Shown: positions 1-6,972 of the stretch, in pieces
How positions within the stretch are numbered: position 1 is the first letter of the stretch
Layout: each line of letters begins with the position of its first letter
Source: Victivallales bacterium Lenti_02
GTDB lineage: Bacteria; Verrucomicrobiota; Lentisphaeria; Oligosphaerales; Lenti-02
Assembly (NCBI GenBank): GCA_001603055.1
Contig: LVAZ01000092.1
Coordinates: forward strand, 1-9,345
DNA: 9,345 bases
Reading direction: 5' to 3'
Position numbers and translations under genes: made by a program
Notes under the pieces: generated by a model
Told to the model about the DNA's origin: nothing
The model's input: only the letters and a program-made list of their open reading frames with translations
The model's database searches: none

Positions 1-30
1 GCCCCCGCCCGTCAGCGACCCCAATCCCAC

Positions 31-52
31 CCGCCGCTATCTCTAGCGGCGG
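31..52 (+). other. Leader hairpin just before the PqqD-like gene
   Basis: A perfect 9-bp inverted repeat, CCGCCGCTA / TAGCGGCGG, with a TCTC loop. It ends three bases before the GGAGA ribosome-binding site of the next gene. No T tract follows, so it is not a typical intrinsic terminator. The TAG inside the right arm (44-46) would end a plus-strand reading frame open from base 2, whose last residues would be TRRYL. The hairpin may therefore overlap the end of an upstream gene and shape the mRNA between two genes. The role is inferred; the repeat itself is plain. Confidence 0.5.
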
Positions 53-64
53 CCCGGAGACAGC

Positions 65-478
65 ATGGGTTTCATCGAAGAGTTCCTCCCCTTCTACGAC
101 AAGAACAAACCCCGCCGCCGGAAGAAGCCCAAATACGACATTGACCGGGCGCTCGATGTGCGTCTCTGCCCCCATCCGGGGCTCGAACAGCACCGGGCCG
201 GAAACGGCGAGCTGGTCCTGGTGGTCGAGCGCCAGCTCTATCCTGCCGAGCGCTTCCTCAGCCGTTTCTTCAAGGTGGACCGCCGTCGCCACATTGTCCT
301 CGAAAAGCACGGCGAATTCATCCTTGCCGAGGGCACCAAGCCGAACGTCAAGCTCACCCAGGTCGCCCAGGCATTGGCCAAGGAGTTCAACCTCGACCTC
401 GAAGATGCCAAGCTCGGCGTCATCCACGTCGTCAAGGAACTCATGCTCCGCGAGTTCGTCTTCCTCATCTGGGAGTGA
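65..478 (+). CDS. PqqD-family (RiPP recognition element-like) small protein
   Basis: A 137-residue protein, longer than the classical ~90-residue PqqD. Residues 1-15 are hydrophobic/acidic, 16-23 form a basic patch (PRRRKKPK), and about 33-137 match the PqqD pattern: CPHPGL, a short strand with ELVLVVER, then a winged-helix part with LEKHGEFILAEGT, KLTQVAQALAKEFNLD and a final helix LGVIHVVKELMLREFV. The family binds leader peptides of ribosomal peptides or works with radical SAM enzymes; many PqqD-like proteins are orphans of unknown role. No precursor peptide or radical SAM gene lies in the window. The start is supported by GGAGA five bases upstream. The stop TGA (476-478) overlaps an ATG (478-480), suggesting translational coupling to a following gene that is no longer recognisable. 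The family call is fairly sure; the function is not known. Confidence 0.75.
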   Translation: MGFIEEFLPFYDKNKPRRRKKPKYDIDRALDVRLCPHPGLEQHRAGNGELVLVVERQLYPAERFLSRFFKVDRRRHIVLEKHGEFILAEGTKPNVKLTQVAQALAKEFNLDLEDAKLGVIHVVKELMLREFVFLIWE

Positions 479-572
479 TGGATTTCGGGAAACTCCGCCG
501 AAGCCGGGAGAAAACCGCCATTCCAGGCCGTCATGGAGCGACACACTGCGCGAATGCAGCCGGAGCGGCGGA
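478..572 (+). pseudogene. Possible start of a lost gene coupled to the PqqD-like gene
   Basis: An ATG at 478 overlaps the PqqD-like stop codon in the arrangement TGATG, the usual signature of coupled genes. The frame begins MDFGKLRRSREKTAIPGRHG and then drifts into low-complexity Ala/Pro/Ser/Gly residues where the DNA instead matches a transposase in another frame. I read it as the first 25 or so codons of a gene cut by the insertion or decay that left the transposase remnant. I do not recognise the protein, and the overlap could be chance. The right boundary is approximate. Confidence 0.25.
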
Positions 573-839
573 GCGGCCCTCCCCGGCCTTTCCTGGGACG
601 AACTCGACGGGATCATGGGGCGGGCGGTGGAGCACGGCATGGAGAGGCGTGGCCCGGAGCTTCCCCGGCATCTGGGAATCGACGAGAAGGCCATGTTCAA
701 GCGGCAAAAGTACGCGACGATCATCACCGACCTGGACGGGGGGCGGGTCGTCGACGTGGTCGACCAACGCAGCATCGCGGCCGTCGAGCCATGGTTCGCC
801 GAACGGAAGGAGGCGCTGGAGGGGGTGCGGGCCGTGGTA
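573..839 (+). pseudogene. ISL3-family transposase fragment
   Basis: In the frame with codons at 585, 588 and so on, the DNA encodes GLSWDELDGIMGRAVEHG followed, after a short spacer, by HLGIDEKAMFKRQKYATIIT, then DLDGGRVVDVVDQRS, and finally AVEPWFAERKEALEGVRAVV. This is the junction of the helix-turn-helix region and the start of the DDE catalytic domain of ISL3-type transposases (LGIDEK, a tyrosine-rich strand, DLD.G.V). Full-length ISL3 transposases are about 400 residues; only about 90 remain. The expected MDMW..Y segment after the last part is absent and the frame turns into unrelated sequence near 840. There is no start codon, zinc-finger N-terminus or recognisable terminal inverted repeats, so this is an inactive relic. 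It is the only mobile-element trace I see in the window. Confidence 0.75.
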
Positions 840-857
840 TCAGTGACGGCGATACCA
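835..857. repeat. Inverted repeat at the transposase break point
   Basis: TGGTATC (835-841) and GATACCA (851-857) form a perfect 7-bp inverted repeat around a 9-base spacer, exactly where transposase similarity ends. GGTATC recurs at 991-996. It could be debris of the element's end or a small dispersed repeat. From here to 1067 I see no gene. Confidence 0.4.
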
Positions 858-986
858 ACCGCAACCAGGCGGCACCCCCTATCCTGGAGACGGCAGGCCA
901 ACTGTCCAGTTCACGGTGAACCAAGACCTCGGGAAATCAGGGCTCTCAACTTGCGCGGGCCCGTGGTTGCCCGGATAGGTTCTGGC

Positions 987-1010
987 TCTCGGTATCGCTA
1001 TCGCTGTCGG
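987..1010. repeat. Degenerate hexamer repeat (TATCGC type)
   Basis: Four adjacent six-base units: TCTCGG, TATCGC, TATCGC, TGTCGG. The two central units are identical and the outer ones diverged. The run sits in the gene-free stretch between the transposase relic and the end of pseudopilin B. It is short, so its significance is uncertain. Confidence 0.4.
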
Positions 1011-1041
1011 CACGAAACCAAGGGCGGAACCAAGCCCACCC

Positions 1042-1065
1042 GGCGGCGATCCAATCGGCACCGCC
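1042..1065 (-). terminator. Hairpin just after the pseudopilin B stop, possible terminator
   Basis: Read on the minus strand, two bases after the TAG stop, the sequence is GGCGG-TGC-CGAT-TGG-ATCG-CCGCC. This gives a 9-bp stem with a 3-base bulge and a TGG loop. There is no clear T tract, only a GT-rich run (GGGTGGGCTTGGTT). It could end the minus-strand transcription unit or protect the mRNA 3' end. Confidence 0.4.
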
Positions 1066-1067
1066 AG

Positions 1068-1718
1068 CTACCACACCGCCCAGTACTTCGCCTCGTCCAT
1101 GATCTCCCCGGCGGAGAGCGCGGCCACATGGCCGTCGCCGAAGAGGTAGTTGGCCATGGTGCCGTGGCGCAGACGACCGATCCGGGCCCAGTCGTTGTAG
1201 CCGGAGGAAGCTACCCTCCCCGTCGTCCCCCAACTGCGCTGCCCGTTCGGCGACCCGCCGTCGCCGACGGGAGCGGTCGAAACCGCCTCGCTGGGACGCT
1301 TCACCGAACCCATCTTGATCCAGACCAGGGGGGTGGTGTTGTCCGGCGCATAGTTGCCCTGCCGGTGCAAGCGGTAGGACTGGATATAGCTCAACTGGAA
1401 GTTGTTGGGCTTCCAGACCTCGGTGTCGGAAGGGCAGACGAAGACGGCGATGTCCCCGGTGTAGCGGGTCAGAATCTGATGGAACCCGGCGTTGGTGAAC
1501 CCGTAGTCGGTGCTGTGGTAGGAGAGGTTGAAGGCCTCCTTGTGGTCGTCGGCGTACATGAACACCGCCAGCCCGATCTGCTTGAGATTGTTCACGCAGG
1601 AAATCTGGCGCGCCTTCTCCCGCGCCTTGGACAAGGCCGGCAACAGCATCGAGGCCAGGATTGCGATGATGGCAATTACCACCAGCAGTTCGATCAGAGT
1701 GAAACGCCGTCGTTCCAT
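1068..1718 (-). CDS. Pseudopilin B (prepilin N-terminal methylation and H-X9-DG protein)
   Basis: A 216-residue type II secretion/type IV pilus-like pseudopilin. The short leader MERRR is followed by FTLIELLVVIAIIAILASML, with Glu at position +5 of the mature form, and a long helix running into KAREKARQISCVNNLKQIGL (residues 31-50). The C-terminal domain carries His185 and Asp195-Gly196 (H-X9-DG, TIGR04294-type). The family is cleaved and methylated by prepilin peptidase and packs into a periplasmic pseudopilus; large paralogous sets are typical of Lentisphaerae and Planctomycetes. The usual Gly at -1 is replaced by Arg. I chose the ATG at 1718 because it puts a five-residue leader before the cleavage site; an upstream ATG at 1805 would overlap the preceding gene and add 29 residues without pilin features. 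A weak GGGG(TG) ribosome-binding site precedes it. It lies 25 bases after the hybrid gene and is probably co-transcribed with it. Confidence 0.9.
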   Translation of the reverse strand: MERRRFTLIELLVVIAIIAILASMLLPALSKAREKARQISCVNNLKQIGLAVFMYADDHKEAFNLSYHSTDYGFTNAGFHQILTRYTGDIAVFVCPSDTEVWKPNNFQLSYIQSYRLHRQGNYAPDNTTPLVWIKMGSVKRPSEAVSTAPVGDGGSPNGQRSWGTTGRVASSGYNDWARIGRLRHGTMANYLFGDGHVAALSAGEIMDEAKYWAVW

Positions 1719-1743
1719 GACACACCCCGCGATTGGTTTCTGG

Positions 1744-3447
1744 TTACTTGGCTCCGTCGATAATGGCTTGCAATTCGGCATCGACAAAGGGCTTGTGCTC
1801 CACATGCCCGTCGCAGTATAGCACGTTCACGCCCTGTTTCAGCAAACCGGGTTTGGTGCAGGCGGCAGGAACGGCGTGAGGATTCTGGATTTCCGCGAGT
1901 TTCCGTCCGGCCACGAAGTAGAGATAGTCGCACTGGCCGGCCCGGACCTGCTCCGCGTTCTGCGGCGGCGGGGTCTGCCCGAGCGGGGAGACGAAAATCC
2001 GGCCGTTGTTGCCGATATAGGGCCAAAGCTCGCCGAGGTCGGGCGGCAACTGCTGATTGTGGTCCTCCGCATACATATACAATCCCAGCCCCATCTGCTT
2101 GAGGTTGTTTATGTCGCTGATGCGCCGGGCCTTTTCCCTGGCCTGGGCGAGGGCGGGAAGCATCATTCCGCCCAAGACCGCCACGGGCAGAACCGCAGCC
2201 TGACCGGCCAGCGCCTCGCCCAATTCGAAGTTGGTGCGGCTGACCCCGACCAGCGCATCGGGCATCCGGATCGAGACGCCGTAGGAGGCCTGCTGCTTCT
2301 GGATTTTCTGCATCATGGCCATCATTTCCCCGGCGCCGGGGTCACCCGTCATGGCGCTCTGCATGATCGCCTGAAGCGTTTCGCTGAACCGGCGACTCAT
2401 GTAGGAGACGCCCATCCCGGCCTCGGGCATGCCCTTGGCCAGAGTCTGGAACTCCTCGTCCGCGCGGATCGAGGGGCGTTCGCCGCGACGGCAGGAATCC
2501 ATCTCCTTGAGGATGTCGGGGTGGCTGGCATACACCAGATAGGGTCCCATCCGTCCGACCGTGGGCAGGAACTTGACCGGCACGCGCGCGGGTACCGGCA
2601 CACTGCGCAGATGCAGGTCCCCGTCGTCCACGCGGATGACATTGGGAATGGCTTGCAACATGGTGTCGTAGAACTGGAAGATGGTGTTGTCCTTGACCTC
2701 GATCAGAACAGCCAGGGCCATCTGCGGGATTTCCATCCGGCGCCCGTCGGGCAGGGGGAACTGGACCTTCTCGTCCCGGCTCACCGTGCCCACCACCACC
2801 GCGTTCGGCCCCATGGACTCGAGCCACTGGTCCACATCCACGCCCATGCCGCGCAGGAACATGATCCCCTGGGTGAAACCCGCCGCCATGGGCTCGTAGT
2901 CGGCACTCATGATGGTCCGCTTCGCCCAGTTCCAGGCCGGGACCGGATGGAACGGCGCCTGGCTGACCAGAACCGCGTCCTGCGGCACCCAGTCGAGAAC
3001 ACCGAAGGTGCCGTTCTCGCCGGTGAAGCATTCCCAGTACAGGCCCTCGGGCGGGCCGGGTGTGGCATGGACCAGAGCCACCCGGTTGTGGTACAGCTCC
3101 GCCGACTCGGGCACCGCGCTCAAGCCGACCCCGCGCAGTTGGCGCAGCCCGCATTCGTCGAGGAACGCCCCCAGAAAATGGAAGGTCAGGGCGGCCTTCT
3201 GGCGCGGTTCGCCCTCCGGCGCCATCTTCATCACCATCTCCGCCACGCTGTCCAGCAAACCGTCCAGCTTGGCGGCCCATTGCTCGGAGTCCATGTAAAG
3301 ATAGAAGGACCCGTCCGGATTGAGGTATTTCGCCACCGCCTGATACGAGGTGGCGCGGAACGGCGTCACCGTGGGCAACTCCTGGCCGACGGCAATCAGG
3401 GCCGTGGCCAGCACCAGAAACAGGGAACGCAGGGGGAATCTCGTCAT
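1744..3447 (-). CDS. Secreted hybrid protein: unknown N-terminal domain fused to a pseudopilin-like C-terminus
   Basis: A 567-residue protein. Residues 1-21 are a signal peptide (MTRFPLRSLFLVLATALIAVG, cleavage likely before QELP). Residues about 25-410 form a soluble domain that I do not firmly recognise; its pattern (GPYLVYASHPDILKEMD, then ADEEFQTLAKGMPEAGMGVS) is reminiscent of DUF3352-type extracytoplasmic proteins. From residue about 414 it changes into a pseudopilin body: hydrophobic LPVAVLGGMMLPALAQAREK, then ARRISDINNLKQMGLGLYMY (439-458), and near the end VLYCDGHVE (Asp546-Gly547). The prepilin cleavage motif FTLIE is missing, the family Cys of ISC is Asp445, and the His of H-X9-DG is Leu536. 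The ATG at 3447 gives a clean signal peptide; the frame stays open to 3723 but would then overlap trxB. It lies 115 bases after trxB and 25 before pseudopilin B. The gene is certain; the function is unknown. Confidence 0.85.
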   Translation of the reverse strand: MTRFPLRSLFLVLATALIAVGQELPTVTPFRATSYQAVAKYLNPDGSFYLYMDSEQWAAKLDGLLDSVAEMVMKMAPEGEPRQKAALTFHFLGAFLDECGLRQLRGVGLSAVPESAELYHNRVALVHATPGPPEGLYWECFTGENGTFGVLDWVPQDAVLVSQAPFHPVPAWNWAKRTIMSADYEPMAAGFTQGIMFLRGMGVDVDQWLESMGPNAVVVGTVSRDEKVQFPLPDGRRMEIPQMALAVLIEVKDNTIFQFYDTMLQAIPNVIRVDDGDLHLRSVPVPARVPVKFLPTVGRMGPYLVYASHPDILKEMDSCRRGERPSIRADEEFQTLAKGMPEAGMGVSYMSRRFSETLQAIMQSAMTGDPGAGEMMAMMQKIQKQQASYGVSIRMPDALVGVSRTNFELGEALAGQAAVLPVAVLGGMMLPALAQAREKARRISDINNLKQMGLGLYMYAEDHNQQLPPDLGELWPYIGNNGRIFVSPLGQTPPPQNAEQVRAGQCDYLYFVAGRKLAEIQNPHAVPAACTKPGLLKQGVNVLYCDGHVEHKPFVDAELQAIIDGAK

Positions 3448-3562
3448 CGCACACCACCATTTCTGCCGGGAATGGACTACCGGGCTTGGATACAGGCACT
3501 CTCTTGTCTGGTCAGCGACCAAGTCGTGATCCCGACTGTACACGCCATTTCCTGCCCTGCAA

Positions 3563-4492
3563 CTATTCGCGCGCGGCGAGATAGCGTTCGGCGTCGATGG
3601 CGGCACGGCAGCCCATGCCGGCGGCGGTGATGGCCTGGCGGTAGACATGGTCGGAGCAGTCGCCGGCCGCGAAAACCCCCTCGACGCTGGTGAGCGAACG
3701 GTCGGGATCGGGCAGGACGACATAGCCGTCCGCCAGCTCGACCTGGCCCGCGAACACGTCGGTGTTGGGAATGTGCCCGATGGCGAGGAAGACCGCGTTG
3801 CAGGGCACGTCGCGCAGTTCGCCGCTTTTCGTGTCCTTCAGGCGGATGCCGGTGACATGGCCCTCGTCCTCGCCGAGAATCGTGTCGACGACGGCATTCC
3901 ACTCGATGCGGATTTTCCCGTTTTTCAGCACCCGGTCCTGCATGATCTTCGAGCCGCGCAGCTCGTCGCGGCGATGGACGAGGATGACTTCCGAGCCGAA
4001 GCGGGTGAGGAACAGGGCCTCTTCGAGGGCGCTGTCGCCGCCGCCGACCACGGCGATGGGCACATTGCGGAAAAAGGCCCCGTCGCAGGTCGCGCAGGAG
4101 GAGACCCCCTTGGTCCAGAGCGCCTCTTCCGAGGGGATGCCGAGTTTCCGGGGCCGGGCGCCGGTGGCGATGACGACCGCTTCCGCTTCCAGCGTTTCGC
4201 CGCCCGACAGGGTCAGTTTCTGGACTCCGCCGGGGGTGAAGGCAACTTTGGTCACGATCTCGTTGCGGACCCTGGCCCCGAAGCGCTCGGCCTGCTGCTG
4301 CATGGCGTCCATCAGGTCGAAGCCGAGAATCCCCTCGGCGAAGCCGGGATAGTTCTCGACCTCGGTGGTCTGGGTGAGCTGCCCGCCGGGGACCTCCCCG
4401 GCCAGAACCAAGGGTTCGAGATTGGCGCGGGCCGCGTAGACGGCGGCGGTGAGGCCGGCCGGACCGGTGCCGATGATGACGAGTTTCTCCAT
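3563..4492 (-). CDS. trxB: Thioredoxin reductase (NADPH)
   Basis: A 309-residue low-molecular-weight thioredoxin reductase, the normal length for bacterial TrxB. This FAD enzyme passes electrons from NADPH to thioredoxin in the cytoplasm. Visible motifs: FAD-binding IIGTGPAG (6-13), PGGQL and ENYPGF in the FAD domain, ATGARPRKLG (109-118), the redox pair Cys133-Ala-Thr-Cys136 followed by DGAFF, NADPH-binding VVGGGDSALEEA (148-159), the NADPH-phosphate loop HRRDELR (173-179), and the C-terminal FAD signature GVFAAGDCSD (272-281). All catalytic parts are present, so it should be active. The ATG at 4492 is supported by AGAGGA about ten bases upstream and by starting directly at the FAD motif. 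The gene lies 109 bases after the glycoside hydrolase and 115 before the hybrid gene. Its link to its secreted neighbours is unclear and may be accidental. Confidence 0.96.
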   Translation of the reverse strand: MEKLVIIGTGPAGLTAAVYAARANLEPLVLAGEVPGGQLTQTTEVENYPGFAEGILGFDLMDAMQQQAERFGARVRNEIVTKVAFTPGGVQKLTLSGGETLEAEAVVIATGARPRKLGIPSEEALWTKGVSSCATCDGAFFRNVPIAVVGGGDSALEEALFLTRFGSEVILVHRRDELRGSKIMQDRVLKNGKIRIEWNAVVDTILGEDEGHVTGIRLKDTKSGELRDVPCNAVFLAIGHIPNTDVFAGQVELADGYVVLPDPDRSLTSVEGVFAAGDCSDHVYRQAITAAGMGCRAAIDAERYLAARE

Positions 4493-4536
4493 GACTGCGG
4501 TATCCTCTGTGGCTGCGGGAATCGTGCATTCGCCAA

Positions 4537-4547
4537 TTTGAATCAAA
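4537..4547 (-). promoter_or_regulatory. AT-rich palindrome upstream of trxB
   Basis: TTTGATTCAAA is a perfect palindrome around one central base. It lies in an AT-rich island (about 4535-4560) inside otherwise very GC-rich DNA, 45 bases before the trxB start, and a CAAA-TCG-TTTG repeat overlaps it. The position suits a regulator site or promoter for trxB, but I find no convincing -35/-10 pair. Confidence 0.3.
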
Positions 4548-4582
4548 CGATTTGTTTCCCGACCCGTCCGCCCTCCCCCGGT

Positions 4583-4598
4583 TCCCGCGCGGGCGGGA
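4583..4598 (-). terminator. Weak hairpin after the glycoside hydrolase stop
   Basis: On the minus strand TCCCGC-CCGC-GCGGGA begins four bases after the TGA stop of the glycoside hydrolase. The 6-bp all-GC-rich stem is strong, but no T tract follows, so it would be a partial terminator or an mRNA-stabilising hairpin between the hydrolase and trxB. Confidence 0.3.
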
Positions 4599-4601
4599 GT
4601 T

Positions 4602-6938
4602 TCAGGGTCGGCGCTCGATGCGGTAGCGGCCGGGCGACGCCGCGAAATCGATGCCCTCCCCCGCCGGCACGACCGGCTGGCGTTCCCCGTCCTCGAGCCG
4701 CCAGACCGCCACCGGGCCGCGCCAGTCTTCGAGCCGCAGGACAAAGCGGTGTTTCGCCTCGTGGTCGAGGGCGCAGGTCAGCGGCCAGGGCGAGGGTCTG
4801 CCCTTCCGGTTCCAGTGGGGGAGAATGAATTCGGCGTCGGGGTGGATGACGAGGTCAATGGCTTCCGGCCCGATGTCGAGCCGGTAGATGCCGGTGCCCT
4901 CGTAGGCGACGAGGGGCGAACTGCCGCGCGCCAGGATCAGCCGGGGCCGGGCCGGAGCGCCCGCGGCGACCGGTTTGGCGTGCATGAAGACTTCCGGAGT
5001 CGAGAACAGGCTGGTGTCCTGCTCGAAGGAGAGGGTGCAGGGGCCGAAGACCATCGGGTCGGCCACCTCCGCCGGATAGGGCGTGTAGCGGGGCAGGCTC
5101 TTGAAGGTCTCCCCGGCGATGGCGAAACTCGCGGCCTTCGCGGGCGTGGTCTGGAGATTCAGGAAATGGGAGCCGGAAAAACGCTCGGCGGTGGGCGTCA
5201 AGGTATAGGTCCACATCTGGGCGACCTGCACGCCGAGGCTGCGGAACACGGCCGCCATCGCCGGATAGAGATAGCTGCTCTGGTTGTAGAAGGTCTCGAA
5301 CTCGTACACCGCCTTGGCCTTGCCCGCGAAGCGTTCGCCCAGCAGCCAGCGCAGCATGGCATAGTCGTGGGCCACATCGCGCAGATAGGGCAGATAGTTC
5401 TTGCCGCCGAGATCGCGCGGGTTGTCCCAGTAGGGCGACGGCACATCCCCCTGGCCGGGATAGAGGCAGACGGAAACGACTTCGAGCGGGCTGTCGGCGA
5501 CCGCCTGGTAGACATCCTCGTTCTCGCGCACGAAACGGGGCCAGTTGAGATTCCAGGCGACGGGCTGCCGCGCCCCGGTCCCGCGCACCGCCGCGTGCAT
5601 GCGTTCCAGATACGCCGCCATCTGTTCGTAGCGGAAGGTCCGGTAGTGCAGGTCGGAATTGTCGTCCAGGCCCCGTTCATCGAGCCATTTCCCGAACTGC
5701 TGCCGGATCACGGCGAAAGCCGGATTGGTGCGCATCGCGGCGTAGTCGGCGTAGCGCGGCTCGTTGATGAGTTCGATGATCGCCAGCGCCGGATCGTCGG
5801 CATAGCGCAGGCCGGAATAGCGGTTCGTCCGCGAGAGGAACTCCCGCGCGTAATGCTCCGACTTGCGGACCAGCTCCGGGTCTCCCGTCCATTCCGGATG
5901 CTCCCGGCCCACCAGGAAGGAATCGGGAAAGAACTTGGTGCTCATTTCGTTGATGAGGGTCAGATAGACATAGATGCCCGCCTCGCGGCAGCGGTGCATG
6001 GTGTAGTCGAGGACATCGAGGAAGACACTGTCGCGGATATTGCCCTCGCCGTCGCTGAAATCCGAGGGCAGCAGGTGCATGCGCACGATACCCAGGCCGA
6101 GGGTCTTCAACTCGGCGATGTTCCGGTCGGCAATCTCCTTGAGGGCCGCCGCTTCGAGCGGGATGCCGCAATGGCGCAGGCGGTTGTGGTACTCCCAGTT
6201 CAGGGCGGTCTGGAGATTGACGCCCCAGAGGGCCACCTCGCCGCCGTCCTCGTAGACCAGCACCCCGTCGCGGACGCGGATGGGACGCAGCGGCAGGGGA
6301 TTGCCCAGCGGCCCCGGAACCACCGCCGCCACATCCAGCTCCCGGCGGGGCGGCTGGCGCAGAACCAGCGCCCGGCGGACAGCCTCGGGCAATTCGGTCA
6401 CCGGAACGGCGCTCACTTCGTCCAGATGACAGGTTCCGGCCACTCCCCGGTACAGCTTCCCGTCCGACCCTGGAAACCATTGCAGGCGCACCCGCTCGTG
6501 GGTGCCGGAATGGAACAGCAGGGTCACCTCGGTCCATTCCGCGCCCACGCCGGGACAGACGCTGGCCAAGGGAGCCCAGTCCATCGCCATGACCGAAAGC
6601 ATGGGATCGAGCGTCCCGTCGCCCCGCATCCAGGCGCGGACCTGGTAGAAGGTGTCGGGTGCCACCGCGAGAATCTGATCGAGATGGATGTTCTGGTTGC
6701 CGGGGCTGGTCTTGGTGTAGCGGACCCCGCGCGAGCCGTTCCGCCCGGCCCCGTCCACGATGGTGATCGCCGCGTCGGACGGCTCGCCGTGGATGAAGAC
6801 ATCCCACAGCTCGGGCGCCGTGTAGGGCGCAAGGCGCAGGCCGGGCGACTCGAAGTCGCCCTCCTTGACGATGTTGTCCGCCAGCAGAGGCAGGGCGACC
6901 AGCAGGGACAGGGCTAAAAGAGGGAGCGGCGCGTGCAT
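4602..6938 (-). CDS. Secreted glycoside hydrolase, clan GH-A-like (cellulase superfamily), with N-terminal CBM-like module
   Basis: A 778-residue exported protein. Residues 1-20 are a signal peptide (MHAPLPLLALSLLVALPLLA, cut before DN). Residues about 22-180 resemble a CBM4/9 or galactose-binding jelly roll (NIVKEGDFESPG at the start, HLDEVSAVPV at the end). Residues about 215-620 form a TIM barrel: WGVNLQ (238-243), IVRMHLLPSDF (284-294), VYLTLINE (324-331), IIELINEP (387-394) and AVYEFETFY (543-551). Glu393 fits the acid/base of clan GH-A, and Glu546 or Glu548 the nucleophile. About 150 C-terminal residues look like beta domains. These enzymes cut beta-linked polysaccharides outside the cytoplasm; I cannot name the family number or substrate. 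The start is supported by AAGGAG five bases upstream. A promoter-like site and a 49-base gap separate it from pseudopilin A. Confidence 0.85.
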   Translation of the reverse strand: MHAPLPLLALSLLVALPLLADNIVKEGDFESPGLRLAPYTAPELWDVFIHGEPSDAAITIVDGAGRNGSRGVRYTKTSPGNQNIHLDQILAVAPDTFYQVRAWMRGDGTLDPMLSVMAMDWAPLASVCPGVGAEWTEVTLLFHSGTHERVRLQWFPGSDGKLYRGVAGTCHLDEVSAVPVTELPEAVRRALVLRQPPRRELDVAAVVPGPLGNPLPLRPIRVRDGVLVYEDGGEVALWGVNLQTALNWEYHNRLRHCGIPLEAAALKEIADRNIAELKTLGLGIVRMHLLPSDFSDGEGNIRDSVFLDVLDYTMHRCREAGIYVYLTLINEMSTKFFPDSFLVGREHPEWTGDPELVRKSEHYAREFLSRTNRYSGLRYADDPALAIIELINEPRYADYAAMRTNPAFAVIRQQFGKWLDERGLDDNSDLHYRTFRYEQMAAYLERMHAAVRGTGARQPVAWNLNWPRFVRENEDVYQAVADSPLEVVSVCLYPGQGDVPSPYWDNPRDLGGKNYLPYLRDVAHDYAMLRWLLGERFAGKAKAVYEFETFYNQSSYLYPAMAAVFRSLGVQVAQMWTYTLTPTAERFSGSHFLNLQTTPAKAASFAIAGETFKSLPRYTPYPAEVADPMVFGPCTLSFEQDTSLFSTPEVFMHAKPVAAGAPARPRLILARGSSPLVAYEGTGIYRLDIGPEAIDLVIHPDAEFILPHWNRKGRPSPWPLTCALDHEAKHRFVLRLEDWRGPVAVWRLEDGERQPVVPAGEGIDFAASPGRYRIERRP

Positions 6939-6972
6939 GGAAACTCCTTGGCGACCATAACCGAACGCGCCG

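Noticed and set aside
479..1067. RiPP precursor peptide or radical SAM partner for the PqqD-like protein
   Set aside because: No short ORF with a leader/core look and good ribosome-binding site, and no CxxxCxxC motif, was found here.
141..1763. Plus-strand open frame of 540 codons taken as one gene
   Set aside because: It covers the PqqD-like gene out of frame, then the true transposase fragment (573-839), then the antisense of pseudopilin B; only the middle part is meaningful.
1876..3630. Plus-strand open frame of 584 codons opposite the hybrid gene
   Set aside because: Rich in His, Arg, Gly and Gln with no recognisable domain; it is the antisense shadow of a gene with a signal peptide and pilin motifs, as expected in GC-rich DNA.
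3448..3723. Upstream extension of the hybrid gene to 3723
   Set aside because: It would overlap trxB, add 92 residues of non-protein-like sequence and bury the signal peptide.
4749..6917. Plus-strand open frame of 722 codons opposite the glycoside hydrolase
   Set aside because: No domain or plausible composition; the minus strand has a signal peptide, barrel motifs and a good ribosome-binding site.
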